From NCBI RefSeq assembly GCF_002732165.1, contig NZ_MRZO01000005.1, positions 1 to 64,000 of the forward strand: a stretch of 64,000 nucleotides of DNA. Reading direction: 5' to 3'. Positions 46,718-56,561 of the stretch are shown here, piece after piece. This DNA comes from Staphylococcus xylosus. Its GTDB lineage: Bacteria > Bacillota > Bacilli > Staphylococcales > Staphylococcaceae. The notes under the pieces are model-generated. The model did no database searches and had not been told where the DNA came from. It was given only the letters and a program-made list of their open reading frames with translations. Every line of letters begins with the position of its first letter. Within the stretch, counting starts at the first letter, position 1. Position numbers and translations under genes: made by a program.

Positions 46718-47112
46718 TAAAAAAACCTCCAAAAGAACTTTACTTAAATTGAAACTCATTATAGCATGAAATGAATTTTGTATAGGTATAATAGCTAAAT
46801 AATTTTAAACTAGCAATTAATATAGCGTTATATTAGCCTTTTCACTAAGAAAGTGTAAGAATTTCTGTGTGAGCTAGTTAACACATATTAACAAAATTTG
46901 TGTAGAATTTCTGAAAGCCCTTTTTTCATGAGCTGATTATGTATATAATTAGAGAGGTATGGAAATATATTGTGTTGTTGCTTAATTACATAGCGATAAT
47001 ACGTGCTTTATTATTTTAATCTATAGAAAACGCTTTATTTTTATTGATGTGATTAATAACATTAAAGACAACGTTTCTATTTAACACATATAAAAGGGGG
47101 ACTGTATTTGTT

Positions 47113-48591
47113 ATGAGCACACAACATAGCAAAACAGATGTCATCTTAATTGGTGGCGGTATCATGAGCGCAACGTTAGGAACATTATTAAAAGAACTCG
47201 CACCTGAGAAAGAAATTAAGATGTTTGAAAGGTTAGCTACACCTGCGGAAGAAAGTTCCAATGCATGGAATAATGCAGGTACAGGTCATTCTGCGTTATG
47301 TGAATTAAACTATACTAGTGAAAATAAAGATGGAACAATAGATATCAATAAAGCAGTTAAAATTAATGAACAATTCCAAGTTTCAAAACAATTTTGGAGT
47401 TATCTGATTAAAAAAGGACAACTTGAAAATCCAGAGAAATTTATCAAACCAGTACCACATATGAGCTTTGTTCAAGGTGTTAAAAATGTTGATTTCTTGA
47501 AAAGACGTGTAGACAGACTAAACAAAAACATTTTATTTAGTAATATGGAAATCACAGATGATAAAGATAAAATCGCTGAATGGACACCACTTATTATGGA
47601 GGGCCGTACGTCCAATATACCAATGGCGATTAGTTATGATAAAACAGGAACAGACGTTAACTTCAGTGGATTAACTAGAAAGTTATTCGAAAATTTAGAA
47701 GATAAGCAAGTAGAGTTGAATTATGAACATGAAGTAAGAGATATTCAGCAACGTAAAGATGGCGTGTGGGAAGTGAAAGTTAAAGACTTGCAAACGAACG
47801 ATGAGACGATTGTTGAAAGTGACTTTGTATTTATTGGCGCTGGTGGTGCTAGTTTACAGTTGTTGCAAAAAACAGGAATTAAAGAGTCTAAACATATTGG
47901 TGGTTTCCCAGTAAGTGGATTGTTCTTAGTATGTAAAGATGAAGCTATTGCCCAAAAGCATTTAGCTAAAGTTTATGGTAAAGCTCCAGTAGGTGCTCCA
48001 CCAATGTCAGTACCACATTTAGATACACGCTATATAGATGGCAAACGAACTATTTTATTTGGTCCATTTGCAGGTTTTTCACCAAAATTCTTAAAAACGG
48101 GTTCTAATATGGATTTAATCAAGTCTGTTAAGCCAAACAACCTTATTACGATGTTATCTGCAGGAATTAAAGAGATGAATTTAACGAAATATCTTATCTC
48201 GCAATTAACGTTATCAAATGAAGAACGTATGGAAGATTTACGTCAATTTGTACCTAATGCTAAAAGTGAAGATTGGGAAATTGTCGTTGCTGGTCAACGT
48301 GTGCAAGTAATCAAGGATACGGATCAAGGTAAAGGAACATTACAATTTGGTACGGAAGTTATTACGTCAGAAGATGGTTCATTATCTGCACTTTTAGGTG
48401 CTTCTCCAGGGGCGTCTACGGCAGTCGACATTATGCTTGATTTGCTCAAGCGTTGTTACAAAGACGAATTCGTTACTTGGGAAGATAAAGTCAAAGAAAT
48501 CATACCTTCGTATGGCATGAAACTATCAGAAAATGAAGCGTTATATACTCAATTAAATAAAGAAATAACGGAAAATTTAAAAATTAATTAA
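47113..48591 (+). CDS. mqo: Malate:quinone oxidoreductase
   Basis: 492-aa FAD-dependent peripheral membrane enzyme oxidising L-malate to oxaloacetate with menaquinone as acceptor. FAD motif [14 protein letters not shown] at the N-terminus; [20 protein letters not shown] and the C-terminal [14 protein letters not shown] are family signatures. It replaces NAD-malate dehydrogenase in the staphylococcal TCA cycle. The 395-bp gap before it (46718-47112) holds a weak cre-like AGAAAACGCTTTAT (47025-47038, 11 of 14) and no other clear signal. Confidence 0.94.
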   Translation: MSTQHSKTDVILIGGGIMSATLGTLLKELAPEKEIKMFERLATPAEESSNAWNNAGTGHSALCELNYTSENKDGTIDINKAVKINEQFQVSKQFWSYLIKKGQLENPEKFIKPVPHMSFVQGVKNVDFLKRRVDRLNKNILFSNMEITDDKDKIAEWTPLIMEGRTSNIPMAISYDKTGTDVNFSGLTRKLFENLEDKQVELNYEHEVRDIQQRKDGVWEVKVKDLQTNDETIVESDFVFIGAGGASLQLLQKTGIKESKHIGGFPVSGLFLVCKDEAIAQKHLAKVYGKAPVGAPPMSVPHLDTRYIDGKRTILFGPFAGFSPKFLKTGSNMDLIKSVKPNNLITMLSAGIKEMNLTKYLISQLTLSNEERMEDLRQFVPNAKSEDWEIVVAGQRVQVIKDTDQGKGTLQFGTEVITSEDGSLSALLGASPGASTAVDIMLDLLKRCYKDEFVTWEDKVKEIIPSYGMKLSENEALYTQLNKEITENLKIN

Positions 48592-48647
48592 TCACTTAAT
48601 ACACTAAAGCTTGATTATATATCTAAGTCTATTGTTTATATTAATAG

Positions 48648-48688
48648 AGACAAACTAATCGCTCTTATAGCGTGCAGTTTGTCTTTTT
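48648..48688 (+). terminator. mqo terminator
   Basis: GACAAACTAATCGCT pairs with AGCGTGCAGTTTGTC (48669-48683) with a small internal mismatch, followed by TTTTT. Confidence 0.85.
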
Positions 48689-48710
48689 ATATTGTTTTTT
48701 AATTATAAAG

Positions 48711-48757
48711 AAAATGCTGAGAGAGCACGTAAATATATGTGCAACTCCCAGCATTTT
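48711..48757 (-). terminator. hssRS terminator
   Basis: AAAATGCTGAGAG (48711-48723) pairs with CTCCCAGCATTTT (48745-48757), with an inner GCAC/GTGC pair. The minus-strand stem runs into TTTTCTTTATAA. Confidence 0.85.
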
Positions 48758-48787
48758 GTACTGTCACTAGAAATATTTATCTTAGTC

Positions 48788-50167
48788 TCAATGAACAAGA
48801 CTCACTTTTTTAATCTGAATTATAAAGGTAGTGCCTTCATTCTTTTTACTTTGGACTGAGATAGTGCCGTCATGTAGTTCAAATATTGTTTTTGCTATAG
48901 CTAGACCTAAGCCATTACTATTATCATGACTACTTGCTTTATAAAAACGTTCGAATAAACGTGCTTGTGTTTCTTTAGACATACCTTCTCCGTCATCTGT
49001 GATTTTACAAGTGATTGTCTCGAAATCTTGATTAAGCGTGATATCGATGATACCGCCTTGTTGCGAATATTTTATGGCATTGGTAATTATGTTTTGGAAA
49101 GCTTGATGTAAAAGGCGCTCATTACCAACAATAGTAATTTCAGCTAAGTCAGACATGATAATTAAATCTTTTTCATTAGCAGAAAATTGTTCGTGACGAA
49201 TGATTTGTTTGAGCAATTGGTTTAATTCAATATGGTCTTCAAAGACTAAATGTTCTCCGTTATCAATTTCTGATAATAATAACAATGCTTTAGTTAAATC
49301 ACTTAGTTGACTTGTAATTTGGTATATATCATCAATATATTGTGTGCGTGCTTCAGCATTTTCAGCAAATTTTAACTGGTCCAATAAATGGTGAATATGT
49401 GTTAATGGTGTTTTAATTTCATGTGATACGTTTTGAACAAAATGTTGTCGCATATCGTCTAATTGTTTAAGTGAAAGACGCATACGATCGAAGCGAAATT
49501 GCAATGTCCCAAACTCATCTTTTCTGGTAACATGAATTGGCGTATCGAAATTACCTTTCATAAGTCTTTCAGTTGCATGTTTTAATTGTTGAATAGGTTT
49601 GATAATAGTATAGGTTGATAAAATGACTAATATAATAGAAAACAAAAGTAATAATGAGATTAATATAACTAAAAATACTCTGAATTCACTAAATGTTTTC
49701 CCGATATCAGGTCTCATGAATACTGCGTACTTTTTGCCTTTATCTTCAAAGGACATACCTACAGTATTTTGCGTAGTATTTTCAAAGAAACCAGTAACAA
49801 TTGGATTATATGGTAGGTTTCGAATACCATGGTAGTCTTTGCCCTTTAATACGGTTTGGATGACATTGTTATCTACGTTATCTTTTCTAAATTTAGCACC
49901 ATAAAAAGAACGTTGACCATTTTCAGAAACTGTCATTACTTGGTAATTCATTTCACCTAAATGGTTGAAAAAAGGATCTAAAGATTTAATATTTGTTTGT
50001 TTTTGATAACTGATAGCATCTTCTAAAGTACGCATGATTTTTGCATCGTTATTTGCTTTTAAATGGTTATGATAAATGATATTTGTGCATAAAAAACTTA
50101 CAATAGCACTAAATAACATGACGGCAATTGTGTATATCGCAATTCTTGAATATAGTGATTTAAACAT
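48788..50167 (-). CDS. hssS: Heme-sensing histidine kinase HssS
   Basis: 459-aa membrane kinase: helix at about 9-31, extracellular sensor of about 130 residues, second helix at about 163-185, HAMP (IIKPIQQLKHATERL), HisKA with the phospho-His in NVSHEIKTPLTH, and HATPase ending GLGLAIAKTIFELH. It senses heme-induced membrane stress and phosphorylates HssR. Start ATG 50167 is 6 bp after AAGGTGG and overlaps the hssR stop; the ATG at 50173 touches the ribosome-binding site. Confidence 0.93.
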   Translation of the reverse strand: MFKSLYSRIAIYTIAVMLFSAIVSFLCTNIIYHNHLKANNDAKIMRTLEDAISYQKQTNIKSLDPFFNHLGEMNYQVMTVSENGQRSFYGAKFRKDNVDNNVIQTVLKGKDYHGIRNLPYNPIVTGFFENTTQNTVGMSFEDKGKKYAVFMRPDIGKTFSEFRVFLVILISLLLLFSIILVILSTYTIIKPIQQLKHATERLMKGNFDTPIHVTRKDEFGTLQFRFDRMRLSLKQLDDMRQHFVQNVSHEIKTPLTHIHHLLDQLKFAENAEARTQYIDDIYQITSQLSDLTKALLLLSEIDNGEHLVFEDHIELNQLLKQIIRHEQFSANEKDLIIMSDLAEITIVGNERLLHQAFQNIITNAIKYSQQGGIIDITLNQDFETITCKITDDGEGMSKETQARLFERFYKASSHDNSNGLGLAIAKTIFELHDGTISVQSKKNEGTTFIIQIKKVSLVH

Positions 50168-50834
50168 GGTCATCCACCTTATAACCTAATCCGCGTACTG
50201 TAAAAATCGTCACGTTAGCATTTAATTTTTCAAGGCGTTTCCTTAGGCGTTTGATATGGACATCGACTGTACGTTCGTCGCCTTCATAATCAAATCCCCA
50301 TATTTTTTCTATTAATACATCACGATTAAATACCTGCCTAGGGTGAGATGCGAGTAAAAAAAGTAATTGAAATTCTTTATTAGGTAAATTCATTGATTTT
50401 GTATCAGATTGAAGTTCTAAATATGCTTGATTTAAAGTAATATTACCGATAGTGATTTCATTATATGCATTAATATTATAACGTTTAAGTACTGCTTTGA
50501 TCCTAAACATTAACTCTTTAACTTCGAAGGGTTTCGTCACATAATCATCAGTACCAGTTAAATAGGCTTGCTCTTTATCACTTAATGCATCACGAGCAGT
50601 TAGCATAATGACAGGAAGTTCATAATCATCTTTTAATATTTTGCAAAGTTCAAAACCACTCATGCCTCCCATCATGACATCAATAATTACAATATCCACT
50701 TGATTTGTTTCAAGGTAAGTTAAGGCATCTTCAGCGCTAGATTGCGTAATTGTATTTAAACCTTCACGCTGTGTGTAATTAGAAACGTACTCTAGTATTT
50801 TTTTGTCGTCATCAACAATTAAACAAGTTGTCAT
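50160..50834 (-). CDS. hssR: Heme response regulator HssR
   Basis: 224-aa OmpR/PhoB-type regulator. Receiver with VDDD, phospho-Asp in VIIDVMMGGMSG and KPF; winged helix with LPNKEFQLLFLLASHP and GDERTVDVHIKRLRKRL. It activates hrtBA by binding the direct repeat at 50915-50934. Start ATG 50834 follows AAGGAGA by 8 bp. It overlaps hssS by a few bases and is divergent from hrtB, the standard staphylococcal layout. Confidence 0.94.
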   Translation of the reverse strand: MTTCLIVDDDKKILEYVSNYTQREGLNTITQSSAEDALTYLETNQVDIVIIDVMMGGMSGFELCKILKDDYELPVIMLTARDALSDKEQAYLTGTDDYVTKPFEVKELMFRIKAVLKRYNINAYNEITIGNITLNQAYLELQSDTKSMNLPNKEFQLLFLLASHPRQVFNRDVLIEKIWGFDYEGDERTVDVHIKRLRKRLEKLNANVTIFTVRGLGYKVDDHV

Positions 50835-50914
50835 GCCCAAAATCTCCTTATTCAGTATTATTGCCATTATAAACATAACCAAATAACTTCACAAATAGTA
50901 AAAAATTAACAATT

Positions 50915-50934
50915 GTTCATATTGAGTTCACATA
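50915..50934 (+). promoter_or_regulatory. HssR-binding direct repeat of hrtBA
   Basis: GTTCATATT (50915-50923), GA, GTTCACATA (50926-50934). It closely follows the known HssR target GTTCATATT-N2-GTTCATATT and is placed just upstream of the hrtB promoter region. Confidence 0.88.
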
Positions 50935-50981
50935 ATGATATTAGACTCTAAATATAAGTTTTAGAGAAGGAGTGGGAATTG

Positions 50982-52034
50982 ATGAAGTTAGCATGGCAAG
51001 AGATTAAATATTATAAATTTCGTTATATTTTAATCATGTTAATTATATTATTGCTTGGCATTATGGTGTTATTTATTAGTGGGTTAGCACAAGGTTTAGC
51101 CAGAGAAAACATATCAATGTTAGATAACATGAAAACTGAAAAATACGTTTTACAGGATAATAAACAACCAGATATTACAAAGTCTATTATTAGCCCTGAA
51201 CAGCAAAAGAAAATTGAAGATATTACGGACCAAGAACCATTAAAGTTAGCATCGCAAACGTTAAAAATAAATAAAGACGAAGAAGACGTTATCACGACGA
51301 ATACAGTGAAAAATGAAAAGCCAGAATTGAAAGATGGTAACTATCCAACAAAAGACAATGAAGTAGCCATCAATACTAAGCTTACAGCTGATGGTATTAA
51401 TATTGGTGATACTATAAAAGTGAAAGATGGAAAAAAACTTAAAGTATCAGGTATTCTAGACGATACAATGTACTCTCATAGTTCAGCAGTAATGATGAGT
51501 AATGACGGCTTTGATAACTTGAATAAAGAGAGTAGTACTGTTTACCCTGTAAAAGAGTTATCTCAAGCACAGCAAGATAAAATTAAAGACATTTCAGGGG
51601 TGAAAGTATTTAGTGAGGATGATATTACAAGTGAAATTGCCAGTTATCAAGCAGAGCAAGCACCATTAAATATGATGATTATAAGTTTATTTGTAATTTC
51701 AGCAATTGTATTAAGTGCATTTTTCTATGTAATGACAATCCAAAAAATTCCAGAAATCGGTATTTTAAAAGCAATTGGTATTAAGACAAGACATCTAATT
51801 AGCGCACTTATAATCCAAATATTAATTACAACTATGATAGGTGTATTGATTTCTGTAGGTATTATTAGTGGTTTATCACTAGTTATGCCAGTATCTATGC
51901 CATTCCACGTAACACCATCTAATTTACTGCTCGTGGTCGGAGTATTTATCGTGGTAGCTATTATTGGTGCTGCCTTATCACTAATTAAATTATTTAAAGT
52001 TGATCCTATTGAAGCAATTGGAGGTGGAGAATAA
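50982..52034 (+). CDS. hrtB: Heme efflux permease HrtB
   Basis: 350-aa MacB/FtsX-type ABC permease: membrane helix at about 17-39, an extracellular domain of about 190 residues, then three C-terminal helices (about 230-340) ending in [11 protein letters not shown]. With HrtA it extracts toxic heme from the membrane. ATG 50982 is 9 bp after AAGGAG; the TTG at 50979 is less likely. Its stop overlaps the hrtA ATG by one base (TAATG). Confidence 0.92.
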   Translation: MKLAWQEIKYYKFRYILIMLIILLLGIMVLFISGLAQGLARENISMLDNMKTEKYVLQDNKQPDITKSIISPEQQKKIEDITDQEPLKLASQTLKINKDEEDVITTNTVKNEKPELKDGNYPTKDNEVAINTKLTADGINIGDTIKVKDGKKLKVSGILDDTMYSHSSAVMMSNDGFDNLNKESSTVYPVKELSQAQQDKIKDISGVKVFSEDDITSEIASYQAEQAPLNMMIISLFVISAIVLSAFFYVMTIQKIPEIGILKAIGIKTRHLISALIIQILITTMIGVLISVGIISGLSLVMPVSMPFHVTPSNLLLVVGVFIVVAIIGAALSLIKLFKVDPIEAIGGGE

Positions 52035-52702
52035 TGAGTTTACAAGTTAAAGATATTAAAAAATCATTCGGTAAAGGTCAATCAGAAACTACTGTATTAA
52101 AAGGTATTAACTTTGAAGTGAACGATGGTGAGTTCGTTATACTCAACGGTGCTTCAGGTTCAGGTAAAACGACATTATTAACTATTTTAGGTGGTTTATT
52201 ATCACAAAATAGTGGTGAGATCTTATATAATGATGCACCTTTATATGATAGTAACAAGAAAGCATCAGAATTAAGGTTGAATGAAATTGGGTTTATCTTT
52301 CAATCATCTCATTTAGTACCTTATTTAAAGGTAAAAGCGCAATTAACAACAATCGGTAGAGAAGCGGGTATGTCTAAAAAAGATGCAGACCAAAGAGCTG
52401 AAATGTTGCTAAACCAAATCGGTTTGTCACATAGATTAAGTGTATTTCCTCATATGTTGTCAGGCGGTGAAAAACAGCGTGTAGCAATTATGAGAGCTTT
52501 AATGAATAATCCTAAAATAATTTTAGCAGACGAACCAACTGCAAGTTTAGATGCAGAAAGAGCAACTGAAGTTATAGAGATGATTAAAAATCAAATCCAA
52601 AGTAAAAAAATGATTGGTATTATGATTACTCATGATAAAAGATTATTTGAATACGCAGATAGAGTTATAGAACTCGATGATGGCGTTATTGTAAATAACT
52701 AA
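52034..52702 (+). CDS. hrtA: Heme efflux ABC transporter ATPase HrtA
   Basis: 222-aa ABC ATPase of the LolD/MacB type: Walker [14 protein letters not shown]-loop [10 protein letters not shown], signature [15 protein letters not shown], Walker [13 protein letters not shown], switch His in ITHDKRL. It energises HrtB. It is translationally coupled to hrtB and the last gene before a GC-rich terminator. Confidence 0.94.
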   Translation: MSLQVKDIKKSFGKGQSETTVLKGINFEVNDGEFVILNGASGSGKTTLLTILGGLLSQNSGEILYNDAPLYDSNKKASELRLNEIGFIFQSSHLVPYLKVKAQLTTIGREAGMSKKDADQRAEMLLNQIGLSHRLSVFPHMLSGGEKQRVAIMRALMNNPKIILADEPTASLDAERATEVIEMIKNQIQSKKMIGIMITHDKRLFEYADRVIELDDGVIVNN

Positions 52703-52713
52703 TAGAAACTATA

Positions 52714-52752
52714 AGAGCCAAGGGCGTTGATTTATGCCCTTGGCTTTATTTT
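52714..52752 (+). terminator. hrtBA terminator
   Basis: AGAGCCAAGGGCGT pairs with (A)TGCCCTTGGCTTT, then ATTTTAT. Confidence 0.88.
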
Positions 52753-52789
52753 ATACTTTTATATTTACAAATTAAGTAATGCAATTAGG

Positions 52790-53755
52790 TTACAGATGAG
52801 GAATATGCCAAAATGCAATAATACATATAAAAAAGAGAGTAGCAAAATAAATAGTTAACATCATTTTATATTGATACATTAATGCTAAAAAATCTCGTAT
52901 TAATGCGATTTCAAAAAAATGATAAGGTGTATGACTACCAACGCCAGATAACTTTAACTTAAATTTTTCTCCAAAACGTAATGCACGCATTATATGAAAT
53001 TGACTAGTTACACAGACAATTTTAGGCTTATAAGAAAAAGCATCTTGAATAAGTTGCGTAGTGTACATAATATTTTCTAAAGTGCTTGTCGATTGATCTT
53101 CTAATATAATGTTATGAGGAGCAACGCCGTTATGAATTAAATAGTGTTGCATCGCGCGTGCTTCTGAAATAGGTTCGTCAGGCCCTTGACCACCACTCAC
53201 AATAAATGTTGCATTTGGATTTATTTCAAACAAACGCAAAGCCTTATCAAGTCGGCATGCTAACATTGGTGTGACTTGTTCCGTGAAAATACCAGCCCCT
53301 AAAACAAGAATAGTATCAAATTCGCGAGGCGCTTTTTTATTTAAAAAAGCAGACGAACATAGCACATAACAAATAAAGGTGAATATAGAACTAAAAGCAA
53401 TTGCTGCAATCCATAAGAAAATCACATTAAGGGCAATAGGGATAAAACTAATATAATAGCAGGCAAGCATAAAGACGACGATTCTAAAAACAACAAAGTA
53501 TAGTCGTTTTAAAAATAATGTACTCTTTTGATGGTGTAATAAGTGCTTGTGTTTCACGTGTAATAGTATAACGCCTATCAACATAGTGACTGTTAAATCT
53601 ATCGGTAAAGTATGTTGACCGATATGTAAAATGATTACAGCATATCCAACTATTACCTGGGAAATATAACTGATGAGATTTGTAGAAAAGTTAAAATTTA
53701 AGAACATACTTATGAATGCGATTAATATTAAAATACATAAAAACAATGACAACAT
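52790..53755 (-). CDS. YdcF-like DUF218 membrane protein
   Basis: 321 aa. About five N-terminal membrane helices (to about residue 135), a DUF218/YdcF domain (ILVLGAGIFTEQVTPMLACRLDKAL, FIVSGGQGPDEPISEARAM, QFHIMRALRFGEK), and one C-terminal helix. DUF218 proteins include SanA/ElyC types tied to envelope integrity and polyprenyl-linked precursors; the exact reaction is unknown. Single gene, its 5' end facing tcaR. Confidence 0.82.
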   Translation of the reverse strand: MLSLFLCILILIAFISMFLNFNFSTNLISYISQVIVGYAVIILHIGQHTLPIDLTVTMLIGVILLHVKHKHLLHHQKSTLFLKRLYFVVFRIVVFMLACYYISFIPIALNVIFLWIAAIAFSSIFTFICYVLCSSAFLNKKAPREFDTILVLGAGIFTEQVTPMLACRLDKALRLFEINPNATFIVSGGQGPDEPISEARAMQHYLIHNGVAPHNIILEDQSTSTLENIMYTTQLIQDAFSYKPKIVCVTSQFHIMRALRFGEKFKLKLSGVGSHTPYHFFEIALIRDFLALMYQYKMMLTIYFATLFFICIIAFWHIPHL

Positions 53756-53977
53756 GTTAATGCTTCACTCCAGATTGTTTAGTATATTAAATGTAGTTTA
53801 ATATTCTAAAATAAGCAACTCTAACAATGCTTAAGTTTGCTGAAATATAGCTATTGTTTTAAGTGAAATAAACTTATCAAATTTTACTTTTATACAGCTG
53901 TAAATATTGATATTATTAACATAATATAAAAATATAAATGAAATGTTTTATACTTAGAAGATATAGGGGTGTAACTG

Positions 53978-54442
53978 ATGGTGAAAAATTTAGGCAACCA
54001 CATTGTATTCATGGGAGAATTCATTGATGATGTCAACACATTATTAGCTAAGTTATTGAAAGAGTTAAGAGAAGAATATAATATATCTAAAGAGCAAGCT
54101 AACGTTATTTTAATGCTTGAGAATGAAAAAACAATGACTTTAACTGAGATAACTGAAAGACAAGGGGTTAATAAAGCAGCAGTTAGTAGAAGAATCAAGA
54201 AATTAATTCAAGCTGAAGTAGTGGAATGGGTTAAAACAGAAGAAAGCACAGATCAAAGATTAAAATACATAACATTGAGTGAGAAGGGGAAACAATTTAA
54301 TCGTGAAAGTAAATCGATTATAAATGATATTGTCAGTGACATGTTACATGATTTGTCTGATGATGAAATAGAACAAGCGCGTTATGTTCTAGAAATCATT
54401 GGACAAAGATTAAAAAACTTCAATATTAAAAATCATTCATAA
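53978..54442 (+). CDS. tcaR: MarR-family regulator TcaR
   Basis: 154-aa winged-helix regulator. The DNA-binding core is TLTEITERQGVNKAAVSRRI with wing KTEESTDQRLKYITLSEKG. It matches staphylococcal TcaR, first gene of the teicoplanin-associated tcaRAB locus and a repressor of ica and other surface genes. The next two genes are tcaA and tcaB, confirming the identity. Start is ATG 53978. The 222-bp gap before it and the 294-bp gap after it (54443-54736) contain no terminator or clear operator; a TATAAT occurs at 54681-54686. Confidence 0.9.
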   Translation: MVKNLGNHIVFMGEFIDDVNTLLAKLLKELREEYNISKEQANVILMLENEKTMTLTEITERQGVNKAAVSRRIKKLIQAEVVEWVKTEESTDQRLKYITLSEKGKQFNRESKSIINDIVSDMLHDLSDDEIEQARYVLEIIGQRLKNFNIKNHS

Positions 54443-54736
54443 AATATTAGAGTATAGCTTATGACATAAGAATATATTCGATTCGAAAATGGGTACCTTT
54501 TATTTAGTTAAAGTTATTGAACAGTTTGTTACAAGATCAAAGTAATACTAGACTAAATATGTATATCAATTTAGATTTAGATTAAATATAATATAAATGA
54601 TGCAATAGCGTTTTGTGTTGTTTAAAACTATCCTTCATACTATAAAGAACCATGAAGAACATACATATAGTTTCAACTTATAATATGTTAAAATAACGGG
54701 ATAGTGCAAAAATTCAGGTATAAAGTTGGTGAGAAA

Positions 54737-56122
54737 ATGCAAAAATGTCCTAAGTGTGGGGGAAATACAAGAGATGGACAACGAAAATGTGGCCATTGTG
54801 GACGGTTACTACGTCAAGATGATTCAGCAAAAATGACGCGTTCATCCAAAGAAACTAAAAAAATAACAAATATTAAAGCGCGTAAAATTATACCCTTGGG
54901 AATTGCATTTTTTATCGTAATTTTACTTATCATAATTTTTATCTTATTAAAAAATTTCAATTCACCTGAGGCACAGTCAGAAATCTTAATCAATGCAATT
55001 GATAATAATGATACTCAAAAACTTTCTACTATTTTAAGTACACAAAATAATAGTGTAGATGAAAACGAAGCAGAAGCTTATATAAGATATATCAAAGAAG
55101 AAGTAGGTATGGATAACTTTGTAAAAGATGTAAACCAAAAAATAGAGAAGTTAAACAAGAGTGATACGAAAGAAGCTGATTCTGTAACAGCTAAAAATGG
55201 TGAGAATGTATTACGTGTTAGTAAAAATGGCAGACGCTATTTAATATTTGATAATATGAACTTTACCGCACCGACAAAAGAAGCGATTATAAAACCTAAA
55301 TATGAGACTACTTACAAATTTAAATCTGGTGATAAACAAAAAACTGTTGTAGCAGAGAAAAACAAAGCAACCTCATTAGGTAAATTTATCCCAGGTGATT
55401 ATGCTTTAGAAACTAAAAAAGAGATGGAGAATGGACAGTTTGATGGTCATCTCAGATTTGATTTTAATAACAGTAATAACGAAACCGTAGATGTACATGA
55501 AGATTTTGATGAGGCATACATTCAAGTGGAGTTAAGCGGTGCATCAGAGATAGATAAAGACTCGGTTAAAGTGAAAATTAATGATAAAACTTATGATTAT
55601 GCTAAAGCAAAAGAAATTGGACCATACCCTAAAACAAAAGATTTAACAATATCTGCTGAAGGGGAAGCCAAGAAGAAAATGTTTAAATCAGCAGAAACAA
55701 CTGTGAAAACAGATAATCTTAAAGATAAAACGAAAGTTACTATGAACTTTGATAGTGATAAAATCAAGGAATATGTAGAAAAGAAAGAAAAAGAAGAAAA
55801 TAGTTTCAGAAATAAGGTGGCTAATTTTTTCGGTAATTACACAGCTGCAATGAATAGTGCACATAGTCAAAGCAACTTTTCATTAGTTTCTAATTATTTG
55901 AAGAAAGATACTGATAATTATAAAGCAACTAAAGGTGGGGTAAAAGGAAACAATTTATTATATTTACAACAACCTCAAATTACTGAAATCGTAAAACAAG
56001 GTAAAACTTATTATGTAACTGCCAATACATTGAAAGAAAATGGTCAATATGGCTCGGTTGATTATCAATTAGAGGGCGATGATGATGCAGGTAATTTAAA
56101 AATAGTTAAATATTCTGAGTGA
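54737..56122 (+). CDS. tcaA: Teicoplanin-resistance-associated membrane protein TcaA
   Basis: 461 aa. N-terminal cytoplasmic zinc ribbon (Cys4, Cys7, Cys18, Cys21), one membrane helix (about 51-72), then about 390 extracellular residues: an acidic/Lys-rich region with repeated beta domains and a C-terminal NTF2-like part (ANFFGNYTAAMNSA). Length and layout equal S. aureus TcaA (460 aa), whose loss raises glycopeptide resistance. An in-frame GTG at 54704 is upstream, but ATG 54737 starts right before the zinc ribbon. It is followed by its own terminator. Confidence 0.92.
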   Translation: MQKCPKCGGNTRDGQRKCGHCGRLLRQDDSAKMTRSSKETKKITNIKARKIIPLGIAFFIVILLIIIFILLKNFNSPEAQSEILINAIDNNDTQKLSTILSTQNNSVDENEAEAYIRYIKEEVGMDNFVKDVNQKIEKLNKSDTKEADSVTAKNGENVLRVSKNGRRYLIFDNMNFTAPTKEAIIKPKYETTYKFKSGDKQKTVVAEKNKATSLGKFIPGDYALETKKEMENGQFDGHLRFDFNNSNNETVDVHEDFDEAYIQVELSGASEIDKDSVKVKINDKTYDYAKAKEIGPYPKTKDLTISAEGEAKKKMFKSAETTVKTDNLKDKTKVTMNFDSDKIKEYVEKKEKEENSFRNKVANFFGNYTAAMNSAHSQSNFSLVSNYLKKDTDNYKATKGGVKGNNLLYLQQPQITEIVKQGKTYYVTANTLKENGQYGSVDYQLEGDDDAGNLKIVKYSE

Positions 56123-56165
56123 TTTAAACAGTTTATGCTTTGATTAGTGTTAAATATGTTGAGTA

Positions 56166-56204
56166 GAGGTCTAGGACATCAGTTGTTGTCTTAGACCTTT
56201 TTTA
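56166..56204 (+). terminator. tcaA terminator
   Basis: AGGTCTAGGACA (56167-56178) pairs with TGTCTTAGACCT (56187-56198), followed by TTTTT. Confidence 0.9.
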
Positions 56205-56206
56205 AA

Positions 56207-56346
56207 AACCACTTCTCTAAAGAACCACTTCTCTAAAGAACCACTTCTCAATTTATTGAGTTAGTGGTTCTTACACATGAGTTTTACTCAGGTGTTCCGC
56301 TTTTGAAATTGAAGCGGTTCTTACACATGAGCAATAGCTCATGAGG
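56207..56346. repeat. Tandem repeats and a chain of four hairpins before tcaB
   Basis: AACCACTTCTCTAAAG occurs at 56207-56222 and 56223-56238, and a third partial copy at 56239-56251 pairs with TTGAGTTAGTGGTT (to 56269). GGTTCTTACACATGAG occurs twice (56266-56281 and 56316-56331). The second hairpin is CACATGAGT/ACTCAGGTG, the third CCGCTT/AAGCGG (56298-56317), the fourth CATGAGC/GCTCATG (56327-56343). The layout is two modules of about 50 bp, each with a variable stem, a constant linker and a small stem. No coding frame fits. The rest of the gap to 56561 is AT-rich with no other signal. Confidence 0.8.
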
Positions 56347-56561
56347 ATCAAAACACGTCACTTATAAATCTACATTATTTAGAAAGAACATTCAGCTTAT
56401 ATGAGTTATAAGTAACTATTTAAATATCTCATTATTAAAGCTATAATAGTAGCAATGAACTTTAAAAATAACTTGTAAAAGAATGTTTATAATTTTAAGA
56501 AATTAATAAAATATAAACCTTTTCATCAACGAAATCACACATCATTGTGAGGAGAATAAAT

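Noticed and set aside
56207..56346. Possible CRISPR or IS end before tcaB
   Set aside because: Only two full short repeats without spacers, no cas or transposase gene and no target-site duplication.
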